Position numbers and translations under genes: made by a program. Below are positions 52,450 through 62,983 of a stretch of DNA of 64,000 bases, in pieces. The notes beneath the pieces were generated by a model. The model ran no database searches, was not told the DNA's origin, and saw only the letters and a program-made list of their open reading frames with translations. Positions within the stretch are counted from its first letter, which is position 1. The number at the start of each line of letters is the position of its first letter. Source of the stretch: Dactylosporangium siamense (GTDB lineage Bacteria; Actinomycetota; Actinomycetes; Mycobacteriales; Micromonosporaceae); contig NZ_BONQ01000026.1 of NCBI RefSeq assembly GCF_016862795.1, positions 79,737 to 143,736 of the forward strand, given 5' to 3'.

Positions 52450-53540
52450 GTCGTTCGGCTCCAAACTCGGTCCGGCCGGGTGAGCCGTCCGTACAACTGG
52501 TCCAGGGCACCGGCGACGCGGCCGATGTCGTGCTGGGCGACCGTCTCCGGTGCCGCGGTGCCGGGCCGGGACAGGGCGGCCCGCACGGCGTCGCGCAGCG
52601 CCTCCGGCGTCGCCGGGACGCGCCGCGCCGCCGGATCGGGGCGGGCTTCGAGGGGTGGGCAGCTCACGTACACCACCGGCAGTCCGGCGGCGAGGGCCTC
52701 GACGACCGCCATCCCGAACGTCTCCTGCGGTGATGGCGAGGCGAACACGTCCATCGCGCAGAGCGCGGCGCGGGCGTGCGGCAGGCCGCCGGCGAAGGCG
52801 ACCCGGTCGGCGATGCCCAGTTCGCCGGCCAGGGCGGCGAGTCCGGCGCGGGCCGGTCCTTCACCGGCCAGCAGCAGCGTGGTGTCCGGCAGCGCCGCGA
52901 CCGCGCGGACGAGGAGGTCGAACCGCTTGGTGGGCTCCAGCCGCCCGAGTCCGCCGACGACCCGGGCCCGGGCAGGGATGCCGAGCCGGGCCCGGGTCTG
53001 CAGGCGCAGCACCGGGTCGGGCCGCAGTTCGGCCGGGTCGATGCCGTTGGGGATCACGGTGATCCGGCGGTCCGGCACGGCCCACGCGACGAGGCGCTGC
53101 CGGACGGCCTCGGACACCGCGACGGTGACCCGCCCGAGGCGTTCGGCGGCCAGGTACAGCGCCCGGACGCCGGCGGTGGTCGGGCGGGCCTCGATGATCC
53201 CGTCGTTGAGGGAGTGCTCGGTCGCCACGACGGCCCGGACCCCGGCCATCCGGGCTGCGATCCGCCCGTACACGCAAGCCCGGTACAGGTGGGTGTGGAC
53301 CACGTCGAAGCGGCCGGCACGGATGAACGCGGCGAGCCGCGGGACCGCGGTCAGGTCCCGGTTGCCGCGCATGCCGAGGTCGTGCACCGGGATCCCGGTC
53401 GTGCGGATCGCCGTCGCGACCGGCCCCGGGTTGGTCAGCGTGACGACCGCGGGCTCGGCGGCCAGCCGGGGCAGCACCAGGCGCAGCTGGTGTTCGGCGC
53501 CGCCGACGCCGAGGCCGGTGATGACGTGCAGGACTCTCAT
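52446..53540 (-). CDS. GT4 glycosyltransferase
   Basis: Glycosyltransferase of 364 aa: MRVLHVITGLGVGGAEHQLR (GT4 glycine loop), VIPNGIDPAEL and the EX7E motif in SPQETFGMAVVEALAAGLP. Retaining GT-B enzyme that extends the lipid-linked repeat unit. Starts one base into the deacetylase stop (TGATG). Confidence 0.92.
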   Translation of the reverse strand: MRVLHVITGLGVGGAEHQLRLVLPRLAAEPAVVTLTNPGPVATAIRTTGIPVHDLGMRGNRDLTAVPRLAAFIRAGRFDVVHTHLYRACVYGRIAARMAGVRAVVATEHSLNDGIIEARPTTAGVRALYLAAERLGRVTVAVSEAVRQRLVAWAVPDRRITVIPNGIDPAELRPDPVLRLQTRARLGIPARARVVGGLGRLEPTKRFDLLVRAVAALPDTTLLLAGEGPARAGLAALAGELGIADRVAFAGGLPHARAALCAMDVFASPSPQETFGMAVVEALAAGLPVVYVSCPPLEARPDPAARRVPATPEALRDAVRAALSRPGTAAPETVAQHDIGRVAGALDQLYGRLTRPDRVWSRTT

Positions 53541-54241
53541 CACGCACCCCCGGCGGCGATGCGGTGCCGCAGCCACTTGGCGGCCAGCCGGGCGGCGCCG
53601 TCCCGGTCGCCGACGAAGACCCTAGGCACCGCGTACCGGACGTCCAATGTGGAGCGTCCGACCGCGCAGGCGTACTCGTACCCGGCCATCCGGACCGCCG
53701 CCACCTCGCGGGCGCCGACCGCGCCGTACGGGTAGCAGAACCCGCGGACGTCCTGGCCGCACAGCGCGCGCAGCGTCGCCCGGCTTGTGCCGACCTCGGC
53801 GGCCAGCGTGGTCCGGTCGGCGGCCGGTAGCGGCCGGTGCAGCAGGCCGTGCGAGCCGATCTCCATGCCGGCGTCGGCGGCCCGGCGCACGTCGCCGGCG
53901 GTCATCAGCGCCTTGCGCGGACCGGGCCGGTCCCAGGCGTTGGCGCCGCCGAGGCGGCCGGCCAGGACGAACACGGTCGCGGTGAAGCCGTGCCGGGCCA
54001 GTGCCGGCATCACCTCGGTGACGAAGTCGGCGTAGCCGTCGTCGAACGTGAGCCCGACGAGCCGGTGCGCGGTGCCGGCCGCGCGCGCCCGCAGCAGGTC
54101 CCGCATCGCGACGCCCCGCCACCCGGCCCGGCGCAGCCAGCGCAGCTGCCCGGCGAACCGGTCCGGCGACACGGTCACCCGGAACGGGTCGTGGTCGCAG
54201 TGCTCCACCGAGTGGTACATCAGCACCAGGTCACCGTCCAC
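53540..54241 (-). CDS. Polysaccharide deacetylase (NodB-type)
   Basis: Deacetylase of 233 aa, GTG start. NodB features: LMYHSVEHCDHDPFRVT, catalytic/metal motif LTFDDGYADF, metal His in GSHGLLHRPLP and CYPYGAVG. It removes N-acetyl groups from the polymer or a precursor. No signal peptide, so it may act inside or be released otherwise. Overlaps the flippase gene by 11 bp. Confidence 0.9.
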   Translation of the reverse strand: MDGDLVLMYHSVEHCDHDPFRVTVSPDRFAGQLRWLRRAGWRGVAMRDLLRARAAGTAHRLVGLTFDDGYADFVTEVMPALARHGFTATVFVLAGRLGGANAWDRPGPRKALMTAGDVRRAADAGMEIGSHGLLHRPLPAADRTTLAAEVGTSRATLRALCGQDVRGFCYPYGAVGAREVAAVRMAGYEYACAVGRSTLDVRYAVPRVFVGDRDGAARLAAKWLRHRIAAGGA

Positions 54242-55802
54242 GGCGGGCCCTCCGTCCCAGCTCCGAGACCAGCGCGCCGACCTCGTCGAACCCCACCAGC
54301 CGGGCCGCCACCGCGAACGCGCCGAGCACAACGACGCCGCCGGCGACACTGACCACAGTGGACCCGAGGTCTTCCAGCAGCCGCCCGGCCAGCCAGCCGG
54401 CCCCGGCTGCCGCGGCGGCGGCGAGGACCGCCCGGGCCGTCGTCCAGGCGGTCTCCCGCAGCGGGACGGCCAGGTCGCGGCGGCGCAGCCCGACCAGCAG
54501 CAGCACCGCGGCGGTGGCGATGCCGGCGCCGTTGCCGGCGGCGATCCCGACCGCCCCGAGATGCGCGACGCTCAGCGCGGCGACGGCGGCGTTGACGGCC
54601 ACCCCGACGCCCACCGCCACGGCCGGGAGCCACGCCCGGCCGCCGTCGGCGAAGTACGGGCGGACGGCGACCCCGACCATCGCGTGGCCCAGCAGCCCGA
54701 CCGCGCAGACCCGCACGAGCGCGGCGACCGACGTGGTGTCGGCGACGCCGAACGCACCCCGCTCCAGCAGGCACTGCACGACCTCCGGGGCGAAGACGAC
54801 CAGGTACGCCGAGCCGAGCAGGATCAGCACCGTCACCAGCCGCAGGTCGGCGGCGAACCGCCGGCGCGCGCCGGCGAGGTCACCGGCCGCGACGCAGCGG
54901 GCCAGCGTCGGGAACGTCACCGTGCAGATCAGCAGCGCGACCAGCATCGGCAGCTGGGTGAGCTTCTGCGCGTAGTTCAGGTGGGTGATGGCGCCGGCGG
55001 GCAGCCCGGAGCCGAGGAACCGCTCCACGTACACCTGCGACTGCCGGCCGAGGGTGTAGACGACGACGGGGGCCACGGCGCCGAGCGCGAGCGCACCGAC
55101 CGGTCGGGTCGCCCCGCGCAGCCAGCGGCCCGGGTGCGGCAGCCCGACGTGGAGCGGGTGCGGCAGCCCGACGTGGCGCAGGTAGCTCGGCAGCTGCACC
55201 GCGACCATCAGGGCGCCGCCCAGCGCGACCCCGGCGGCGGCACTGACGACCCCGAGCCGGCCGTGCAGTGTCCACATGAGACCGATGATTCCGGCGTTGG
55301 AGGCGAGGTGGATCGCGGCGGGTGCGGCGAAGACGTGGTGGGCGCGCAGCGCCGCGCTCAGGTAGCCGGCGAGGCCGAACCCGAGCACCGTGGTGGCGGT
55401 CAGCCGGGTGCAGGTGACGGCAAGTGCCGGGTCGGCGAGGCCCGGCGCGACGGCGTGGACCAGCAGCGGCGCGCCGAGCAGCACCGCCGCCGAGCCGATG
55501 AGCAGCGCCACCGTGACGCGGGGCAGCGTCGCCGCGACCAGGTCCCGCACCGAGCCCTGCCGGGCGAGGGTCCGGCTGAACAGCGGCACCATGACCAGCG
55601 ACATGGCGCCCTCGACAACCAGGCAGAACGCCGTCTCCGGCACCGTCCAGGCGACCAGGAACGCGTCGGTGGCGCCGTCCGCGCCGAAGAACCGGGCCAG
55701 CAGCACGTCCCGGATCAGGCCGAGCCCGGAGCCGGAGACGGTGATGACGACGGTGACCAGCGCGGCGGCCATGAGGGTGCCCCGGGCCGTGGCCGCGGTC
55801 AT
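54231..55802 (-). CDS. MurJ/MviN-like lipid flippase
   Basis: Protein of 523 aa with 13-14 TM helices. The start (GSGLGLIRDVLLARFFGADG, TDAFLVAWTVPE) is the MurJ signature. In this position it likely serves as Wzx, flipping the lipid-linked repeat unit. A 24-bp tandem duplication at 55132-55179 repeats HVGLPHPL in a loop. Coupled by ATGA to the polymerase gene. Confidence 0.9.
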   Translation of the reverse strand: MTAATARGTLMAAALVTVVITVSGSGLGLIRDVLLARFFGADGATDAFLVAWTVPETAFCLVVEGAMSLVMVPLFSRTLARQGSVRDLVAATLPRVTVALLIGSAAVLLGAPLLVHAVAPGLADPALAVTCTRLTATTVLGFGLAGYLSAALRAHHVFAAPAAIHLASNAGIIGLMWTLHGRLGVVSAAAGVALGGALMVAVQLPSYLRHVGLPHPLHVGLPHPGRWLRGATRPVGALALGAVAPVVVYTLGRQSQVYVERFLGSGLPAGAITHLNYAQKLTQLPMLVALLICTVTFPTLARCVAAGDLAGARRRFAADLRLVTVLILLGSAYLVVFAPEVVQCLLERGAFGVADTTSVAALVRVCAVGLLGHAMVGVAVRPYFADGGRAWLPAVAVGVGVAVNAAVAALSVAHLGAVGIAAGNGAGIATAAVLLLVGLRRRDLAVPLRETAWTTARAVLAAAAAAGAGWLAGRLLEDLGSTVVSVAGGVVVLGAFAVAARLVGFDEVGALVSELGRRARRGR

Positions 55803-57174
55803 CGGGGCGCCTCCGGCGACGGTGTCCGCGGCACGATGACCATGCGGCGGGCGACCAGGCCGAGCAGGACGGCGAGCAGGACGCCGGTCGGGCCGGCGCC
55901 GATGTCGCCGTAGCTGAAGTCGATGAGCGTCCAGACCATGACGCCGGGCGCCACCAGGTCCAGGAAGCGCGTGTCGGTGCCCGGCGGCCCCGAGGCAAAG
56001 GCCACCCGGCGCCGGAACGCGCCGGCGGTGAGCGTGCCGAGCAGCGAGCCGAACGCGAGGACGCCGACGGTGCCCTGCTCCGCCAGGACCATCAGGTACT
56101 GGTTGTGCGCGGACAGCAGCGGCTGGCGGCGGAAGCCGGCCTGCGGGTCGTCGACGTCGCTGCCGGCGGACAGTGACATCGGCGCGTACGTGTCGCGGGC
56201 CGCGGCGAAGTCCTTGAGGCCGACGCCGAGGACGGGATGGTCGGCCCAGATGCCGATCGCGGTGCCCCACAGCGCGTACCGGTCCCGCACCGAACGGTCG
56301 GGCGCCGAGCCGGACGACGCGATGCTGGTGACCCGCTCGTCGAGCGTGCCCGAGGCCGGACCGACGCCGCTGGCCAGCAGCCCGACCGCGAACGCGGCGG
56401 TGGCGACGGTGGCCACGCCGAGCCGTCGGCTGAAGACGAAGAGCTGCACCACGACCGCGCAGGCGGTGGCGATCCAGGCACCCCGGCTGAGCGAGAAGCC
56501 CAGCGGCAGCACCAGCAGCGCGGCGGTGCAGACGAGGGCGGCCCGGACGCGGCCGCGGGCGGCCAGCCCGAGGGCGAGGGTGACGACGATGCCGTAGCCG
56601 ACGAGCGCGCCGAGCGCCATGACCTGTTCGGCGCCGAACGTGCCGATCGCGCGGACGTACTGCCCCGCATAGGAGGCGCCGGTGTTCGTCGCCGACTGCC
56701 GGACCCCGACGATGCCCTCGGCGACCGTGGCGGCGACGAACGCACCGGCGACCAGCAGCACGTCGAACCGGTCCCGCAGCGCCATGGCCACGGCGACCGG
56801 GACGAGGACGAAGAGCTCGGTGTATCGCACGAAACCGACCAGGCTCTCGGCCGGGTCGGCGGCGATCACGGTGGCGGCGGCCACCGACAGCACCACCGCG
56901 CCGAAGGGCAGCAGCCCGAGCGGGGCCGGCACGGCGCCGTCGCGCAGGCAGCGCCACAGCGCCGCGGCGACCGCGACGCCGGCGGCGACGTCGGCGACGG
57001 TGATCCGCCCGCCCCCGCCCGCCGCCTGGAGGTCGCTGGGCAGGCAGACCAGCAGCAGCGCGGCGGCGACGAGGCAGCTGGGCCGTCGGGCCGCCCAGCC
57101 GCCGGCGGCCAGGGCCCACGCCAGCGGGGCCAGCGCGATGCGCAACGGCAGCGTGGCACCCTGAGTCAGCGCGC

Positions 57175-57178
<4 letters not shown>
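55799..57178 (-). CDS. O-antigen ligase/Wzy-like polymerase
   Basis: Protein of 459 aa with about 12 TM helices and a large periplasmic-type loop (about 280-360) containing HPVLGVGLKDFAAARDTYAP and SAHNQYLMVLAEQGTVGVLA, the Wzy_C (WaaL) signature with the conserved histidine. It polymerises repeat units on the outer face. Start at 57178 overlaps the sugar transferase stop (ATGA); an ATG two codons earlier exists. Confidence 0.9.
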
Positions 57179-58623
<1,445 letters not shown>

Positions 58624-58756
58624 GGCACTCTCCTCGGGCGACGACCCGCGACCGTCGGTCGCGTGAAGTACGTGACAGGAAAGCGGAGACGCGGGTGCGT
58701 CTCTCGATTCCGGCACCAGCGTGTCAGCCGGTCCGAGGGCCTCACAGTTGCAATTG

Positions 58757-58784
58757 TCACGACATACGTGATGAACACTCACGT
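58757..58784. promoter_or_regulatory. Alternating TCACG/CGTGA arms upstream of the EPS operon
   Basis: TCACG at 58757-58761, CGTGA at 58767-58771 and TCACG at 58779-58783 form two overlapping inverted repeats, one with 6-bp arms (ACGTGA/TCACGT). The site lies about 135 bp upstream of the EPS start and 10 bp past the stop of the MacB-like gene. Possible operator. Confidence 0.4.
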
Positions 58785-58794
58785 TCCGGAGGCC

Positions 58795-59994
58795 TCAGGT
58801 GAGGGCCTCCACCGGGGACATCCGGGCCGCCTTCATCGCCGGGTACAGGCCCGCGACACCGCCGATGAGCATGGTCGCGGCCAGGGCACCCGCCGTCGCC
58901 CAGGCCGGAACCATCGACGGCCAGGACTGATACGTCGCGTACGCGGCCGTGACGGCGATGCCCAGCAGCACACCGCCGGCCCCGCCCAGCGCCGACAGCA
59001 GCAGCGACTCGGTGAGGAACTGCGTCCGGACCTGGCCGCGGGTCGCGCCGAGCGAGCGGCGCAGGCCGATCTCGGCGCGGCGTTCCAGCACCGAGATCAC
59101 CATCGTGTTGGCGACGCCGACACCGCCGACGAGGAGCGCGACCGCGCCCAGGCCGAGCAGCAGCCCGTTGAGGGTGGCGTCGGTGGCGCGGCGCACGGCG
59201 AGCAGTTCCGACGGCTTCGACACGGTGACGGCGCCGGGCGCCGCCGGGTTGGCGGTGGCGGCGAGGACGGCCCGGACCGCCTCGACCTGGCTGTCGCTGG
59301 AGCGGGTGTACACGGTCGTGGGTCGCCCGTCGAAGCCGAAGATCGTGGCGGCGGCGTCCCAGCCGAGCAGCACGGCCGTGTCCAGTTCGTGGGCGAGCGG
59401 CACCGGGTCGAGGACGCCGACGACGGTGAACGGCCGCCCGCCGACCTGGATCTGGGCCTGCGGGCCGGGCCGGCCGATGCCGAGCCGGTCGGCGGTGTCC
59501 GCGCCGAGGACGGCGGCCGGGTAGCGGGCGGTCGCACCGTTGAGCCACGTCCCGCTGCGGACGGTGGCGCCGACGGTGGCCGGCAGGGTGAGGCGGGCCG
59601 CGAGGACGGACAGGCCGTTGCTCTCCGCTCTCGGGATCTGGTCGGAGCGGTACACCTTGACGCCCGCGACGGCGGCGGTCGCCGAGACGGCGGTGACCGG
59701 GCCGATGCGGCCGATCATCGCCTCCGCCTCGGCGGGCAGCGCCGCGCGGTCACCGGCGATGCCCTGCCCGGGCGCGACGGTGAGCAGGTTCGTGCCGAGC
59801 GCCGCGAGCTGCCGGTTCAGCTGCTCCTGGGAGGAGGCGGAGATGCCGACCACCGCGACCATGGCGGCGATGCCGAGCGCGATGCCGAGCGCGGACAGCA
59901 GCGCCCTGGTGGGCCGGGTCCGCAGTCCCGCCGCGCCGGTCCGCAGGACATCACCCGCCGACAGCCGCGCCGGCCGGAGCCGCTGCGCCGTCAC
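58795..59994 (-). CDS. MacB-like ABC permease
   Basis: Protein of 399 aa with the MacB/FtsX topology: TM1 (about 32-52), a long extracytoplasmic MacB_PCD domain (55-280) and three C-terminal TM helices (about 285-385). The [20 protein letters not shown] and SPVEALT end are typical. Forms an export complex with the ATPase and adaptor encoded upstream. GTG start overlaps the ATPase stop (GTGA). Confidence 0.93.
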   Translation of the reverse strand: MTAQRLRPARLSAGDVLRTGAAGLRTRPTRALLSALGIALGIAAMVAVVGISASSQEQLNRQLAALGTNLLTVAPGQGIAGDRAALPAEAEAMIGRIGPVTAVSATAAVAGVKVYRSDQIPRAESNGLSVLAARLTLPATVGATVRSGTWLNGATARYPAAVLGADTADRLGIGRPGPQAQIQVGGRPFTVVGVLDPVPLAHELDTAVLLGWDAAATIFGFDGRPTTVYTRSSDSQVEAVRAVLAATANPAAPGAVTVSKPSELLAVRRATDATLNGLLLGLGAVALLVGGVGVANTMVISVLERRAEIGLRRSLGATRGQVRTQFLTESLLLSALGGAGGVLLGIAVTAAYATYQSWPSMVPAWATAGALAATMLIGGVAGLYPAMKAARMSPVEALT

Positions 59995-60668
59995 GCCGTC
60001 ACCGCAGTGCGGGTGTCGCCGGCGACCCGGCCGTCGCGCATGAAAATCTGCCGGTCCAGGCTCGCGGCCAGGTCCCGGTCGTGGGTGATGACCACGACGG
60101 TGGTGCCGGCGGTGTGCAGCTCGCGGAGCACGTCCATGACGCCGGCGCCGGCGACGGAGTCGAGGTTGCCGGTCGGCTCGTCGGCGAGGAGCAGCGCCGG
60201 CCCGCCCGCGACGGCCCGGGCGATCGCGACCCGCTGCTGCTCGCCGCCGGACAGTTCGGTCGGCCGGTGGCCGAGCCGGTGACCGAGGCCGACGCGTTCG
60301 AGGGCCTCCGCCGCCCGGTCGCGGCGCTGCCGGGCCGGCACCCCCGCGTAGAGCAGGCCGTCGGCGACGTTGTCGAGGGCTGGGGTGCCGGCGGCGAGGT
60401 GGAACTGCTGGAACACGAACCCGATCCGGCGCGCCCGCAGCGCCGACAGCTGCCGGTCGCTCAGCCGGGACACGTCGTGCCCGTCGACGGTGACCCGGCC
60501 GGACGTCGGCAGGTCGAGGGTGCCGAGCACGTGCAGCATGGTGGACTTGCCGGAGCCGGACGGGCCCACGACGGCGACCAGTTCACCGCGCTCGACGCGC
60601 AGCGTGACCCCGTCGAGCGCGCGGACGCCGCCGCGGTACACCTTCGTCACGTCGGTCAGTTCGATCAT
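59991..60668 (-). CDS. MacB/LolD-like ABC ATPase
   Basis: ATPase of 225 aa: Walker [14 protein letters not shown]-loop FVFQQFHL, signature [19 protein letters not shown], Walker [14 protein letters not shown] and THDRDLAA. LolD-group proteins power MacB-type exporters. ATGA overlap with the adaptor gene. Confidence 0.94.
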   Translation of the reverse strand: MIELTDVTKVYRGGVRALDGVTLRVERGELVAVVGPSGSGKSTMLHVLGTLDLPTSGRVTVDGHDVSRLSDRQLSALRARRIGFVFQQFHLAAGTPALDNVADGLLYAGVPARQRRDRAAEALERVGLGHRLGHRPTELSGGEQQRVAIARAVAGGPALLLADEPTGNLDSVAGAGVMDVLRELHTAGTTVVVITHDRDLAASLDRQIFMRDGRVAGDTRTAVTA

Positions 60669-61714
60669 CGCGGCATCCCCACCGTCATGCCTTCGGTGAG
60701 GCCGTCCCCGGTGACCTCGACCCGGCCGCCGGCGAACAGGCCCGGCTCCACCTTGATGTACCGGGTGGCCGTGCCGTCGACGACCTCGAGCCCGTAGCCG
60801 CCCTCGGCGAGGGCGACCAGCGCCGCCACCGGCACGGTGAGGACGTCGGCACGTTCGGCGGCGGTGAAGGTCACCTCGACGACGGCCGCCTCGATCCCGG
60901 CCGCGGCGGCCGGGTCGGCGAGGGAGACGAGCGCCTCGACCCGGGTCTGCGGCGGGGTGTCCTGCGCCTGCTCGATCACGGTGTACACCCGGTCGACCCG
61001 GCCGGGCACGGTGCGGCCGTCGGGCAGCCGGACCTGCACCTGGACGCCGTTACGGGCCAGGCGCTGCTTGGACACCGCGAGGTGCACCGTCACGGTCCGG
61101 TCGGTGCCGGTGAACCGGAGCACCTCGTCTCCCCCGCCGGTGGATTCGTTGACGCCCGCCGTGACGGTGTCCACCCGGATCGCGCCGACGCTGAACAGCA
61201 CCCGGCCCAGGTCGACCTCGCCGGTCTGCGGCAGGCCCAGATCCTTCTGCCAGCGCCGGACCGCGGTCGCGGTCGCGGCGGTGTACGACGTGTCGACGGG
61301 GAACCCGCCGTAGCCGAGGACACGCAGGTTCTCCTCGAGCTGCCGCACGTCGGCGCCGGTGGTGCCGGGGGTGAGCGGCCGGTACGCGGCGACGGCGCCG
61401 TACAGCAGCACGACCGGCCGGTCGTCGACGCGGTAGACCGCCCGTCCCCGCTCGATCACGTCGCCGGGCAGCGGCGTGCCGGTGATGACGCCCGGGACCC
61501 GGCCGGACAGGGTGGTGGTGCGGCCGTAGCCGAGGTCGCCGGGCTCCTCGTCCACGTCGTGCATCGTCTGCCGGGTCACCTGGGCGGTCGCCGGCGGCAG
61601 CCCGGTCGCGGTGCGCGGGCCGGGGCGGTCGCCGCCGAACCCGACGGCGGCGGCGCCCGCGGCGCCGGCCACGGCCACCGCGGCGACCGCCCAGACCGCC
61701 TTCCCCGCCCTCAC
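60665..61714 (-). CDS. MacA/HlyD-like adaptor with peptidoglycan-binding domain
   Basis: Protein of 349 aa, GTG start overlapping the lipoprotein stop. An N-terminal TM anchor (about 7-25) precedes a region containing a PG_binding_1-like domain (about 110-165; [38 protein letters not shown]) and C-terminal HlyD/beta-barrel strands. In Gram-positive exporters such adaptors link the MacB pump to the wall. Substrate unknown. Confidence 0.85.
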   Translation of the reverse strand: MRAGKAVWAVAAVAVAGAAGAAAVGFGGDRPGPRTATGLPPATAQVTRQTMHDVDEEPGDLGYGRTTTLSGRVPGVITGTPLPGDVIERGRAVYRVDDRPVVLLYGAVAAYRPLTPGTTGADVRQLEENLRVLGYGGFPVDTSYTAATATAVRRWQKDLGLPQTGEVDLGRVLFSVGAIRVDTVTAGVNESTGGGDEVLRFTGTDRTVTVHLAVSKQRLARNGVQVQVRLPDGRTVPGRVDRVYTVIEQAQDTPPQTRVEALVSLADPAAAAGIEAAVVEVTFTAAERADVLTVPVAALVALAEGGYGLEVVDGTATRYIKVEPGLFAGGRVEVTGDGLTEGMTVGMPR

Positions 61715-62247
61715 CGCTGCCCCGACGGGGTCGGGGACGCCACCCGGCCGCCGTGGCGGATGCAGACCGACTCGGCCGCCTCGTACTGCGGGTCCATGCG
61801 GACGGCCTCCGGCACGTCGACGGCGCCGTTCGTCGCCGGGTCGGGGAAGTCCTCCACGCCCTGCGCGCGCATGCACCGCGACTCGTCCCGGGCGGTGCCG
61901 AGCTTCTTGTCCATCTCGTCGGGCGACAGCACGGGTTCGTACTGCTTGCAGGCCGCCATCGCCTTGGCCAGCACCTCCGCGTCGATGGACGCCTTGTCGT
62001 AGCCGCCGCCGACCCGGACCTGGTCGCCGTTGACCTGCGGGTCCGCCTCGGGCACGCCGTGCTCGCGCATGCACCGGGCGTGCAGCAGACCCTGCTGCTC
62101 GAAGGTCAGGGTCGTCGTGACGCGGGGCGCCGCGGTGCCGTCCACCGTCGCGACACCACCGTCGTCACCGGTCTTCGTGCAGCCGGCCAGCAGCACGGGC
62201 AGCAGCAGCACCGGCAGCAGGCCGGCGGTCAGGAGTCGAATCCGCAT
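61711..62247 (-). CDS. Lipoprotein of unknown function
   Basis: Lipoprotein of 178 aa: MRIRLLTAGLLPVLLLPVLL then lipobox LAGC. The mature part has two similar segments, each with Cys and an acidic/His pattern (HARCMREHGVPEADP and SRCMRAQGVEDFPDP), an internal repeat of the kind common in actinobacterial export operons. First gene of the MacAB-like operon, divergent from the OmpR/kinase pair. Confidence 0.82.
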   Translation of the reverse strand: MRIRLLTAGLLPVLLLPVLLAGCTKTGDDGGVATVDGTAAPRVTTTLTFEQQGLLHARCMREHGVPEADPQVNGDQVRVGGGYDKASIDAEVLAKAMAACKQYEPVLSPDEMDKKLGTARDESRCMRAQGVEDFPDPATNGAVDVPEAVRMDPQYEAAESVCIRHGGRVASPTPSGQR

Positions 62248-62292
62248 GACCCGAGTCCACCAACCGGGGTGCAACAGCACCGTCACAGCGGC

Positions 62293-62308
62293 TGTAACGT
62301 CGGTGTAA
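62293..62308. promoter_or_regulatory. Direct TGTAA repeats, OmpR-type spacing
   Basis: TGTAA occurs at 62293 and 62304, 11 bp apart, between the divergent lipoprotein gene and the response regulator. This is the tandem half-site layout used by OmpR/PhoB-family regulators. Confidence 0.4.
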
Positions 62309-62332
62309 TCCCTGCTCGCGGAGACTGGTGAC

Positions 62333-62983
62333 GTGCGGATACTGCTGATCGAGGACGAGCCCGTGCTGGCCGAGCAGGTCGCCGACGGGCTGCGGGACCG
62401 CGGCATCGCCGTCGACGTCGCCGCCGACGGGCTGGACGGGCTGCACAAGGCCGGCGCCAACCGCTACGACGTGGTCGTGCTCGACCGTGACCTGCCCCGC
62501 GTGCACGGCGACCAGGTGTGCACGGTCCTCGCCGCGGGTGGCAGCGACGCGCGGATCCTGATGCTCACCGCCGCCGGTGAGGCCGCCGACCGGGTCGCCG
62601 GGCTGACCCTCGGCGCCGACGACTACCTGCCCAAGCCGTTCGTGTTCGACGAGCTGGTCCTGCGGATCCGGGCCCTGGCGCGGCGGGCCAACAACGCCCC
62701 GCGGGTCCTGCGCCGCGCCGGGCTGCAGTTCGACACCGCACGGCGGATCGTCACCCGCGACGGCCGCGTCATCCCGCTGACCACGAAGGAGCTGGCCGTA
62801 TTGGAGATCATGATGGGCGCCGACGGTGCCGTCGTCAGCGCCGAGGACCTCCTGGAGCGGGCCTGGGACGAGCACGCCGACCCGTTCACCGCGACGGTCC
62901 GGGTGACGATGGCCCGCCTGCGCCGCAAACTCGGTGAGCCGCAGCTGATCGAGACGGTCGTCGGCGCGGGGTACCGGCTGTGA
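62333..62983 (+). CDS. OmpR-family response regulator
   Basis: Regulator of 216 aa, GTG start. Receiver with IEDEP, Asp in VVLDRDLPR and Lys in DYLPKPF; C-terminal winged helix (about 125-215; LTTKELAVLEIMMGADGAVV; ATVRVTMARLRRKL). Overlaps the kinase gene (GTGA). Probably controls the divergent MacAB-like operon. Confidence 0.95.
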   Translation: MRILLIEDEPVLAEQVADGLRDRGIAVDVAADGLDGLHKAGANRYDVVVLDRDLPRVHGDQVCTVLAAGGSDARILMLTAAGEAADRVAGLTLGADDYLPKPFVFDELVLRIRALARRANNAPRVLRRAGLQFDTARRIVTRDGRVIPLTTKELAVLEIMMGADGAVVSAEDLLERAWDEHADPFTATVRVTMARLRRKLGEPQLIETVVGAGYRL

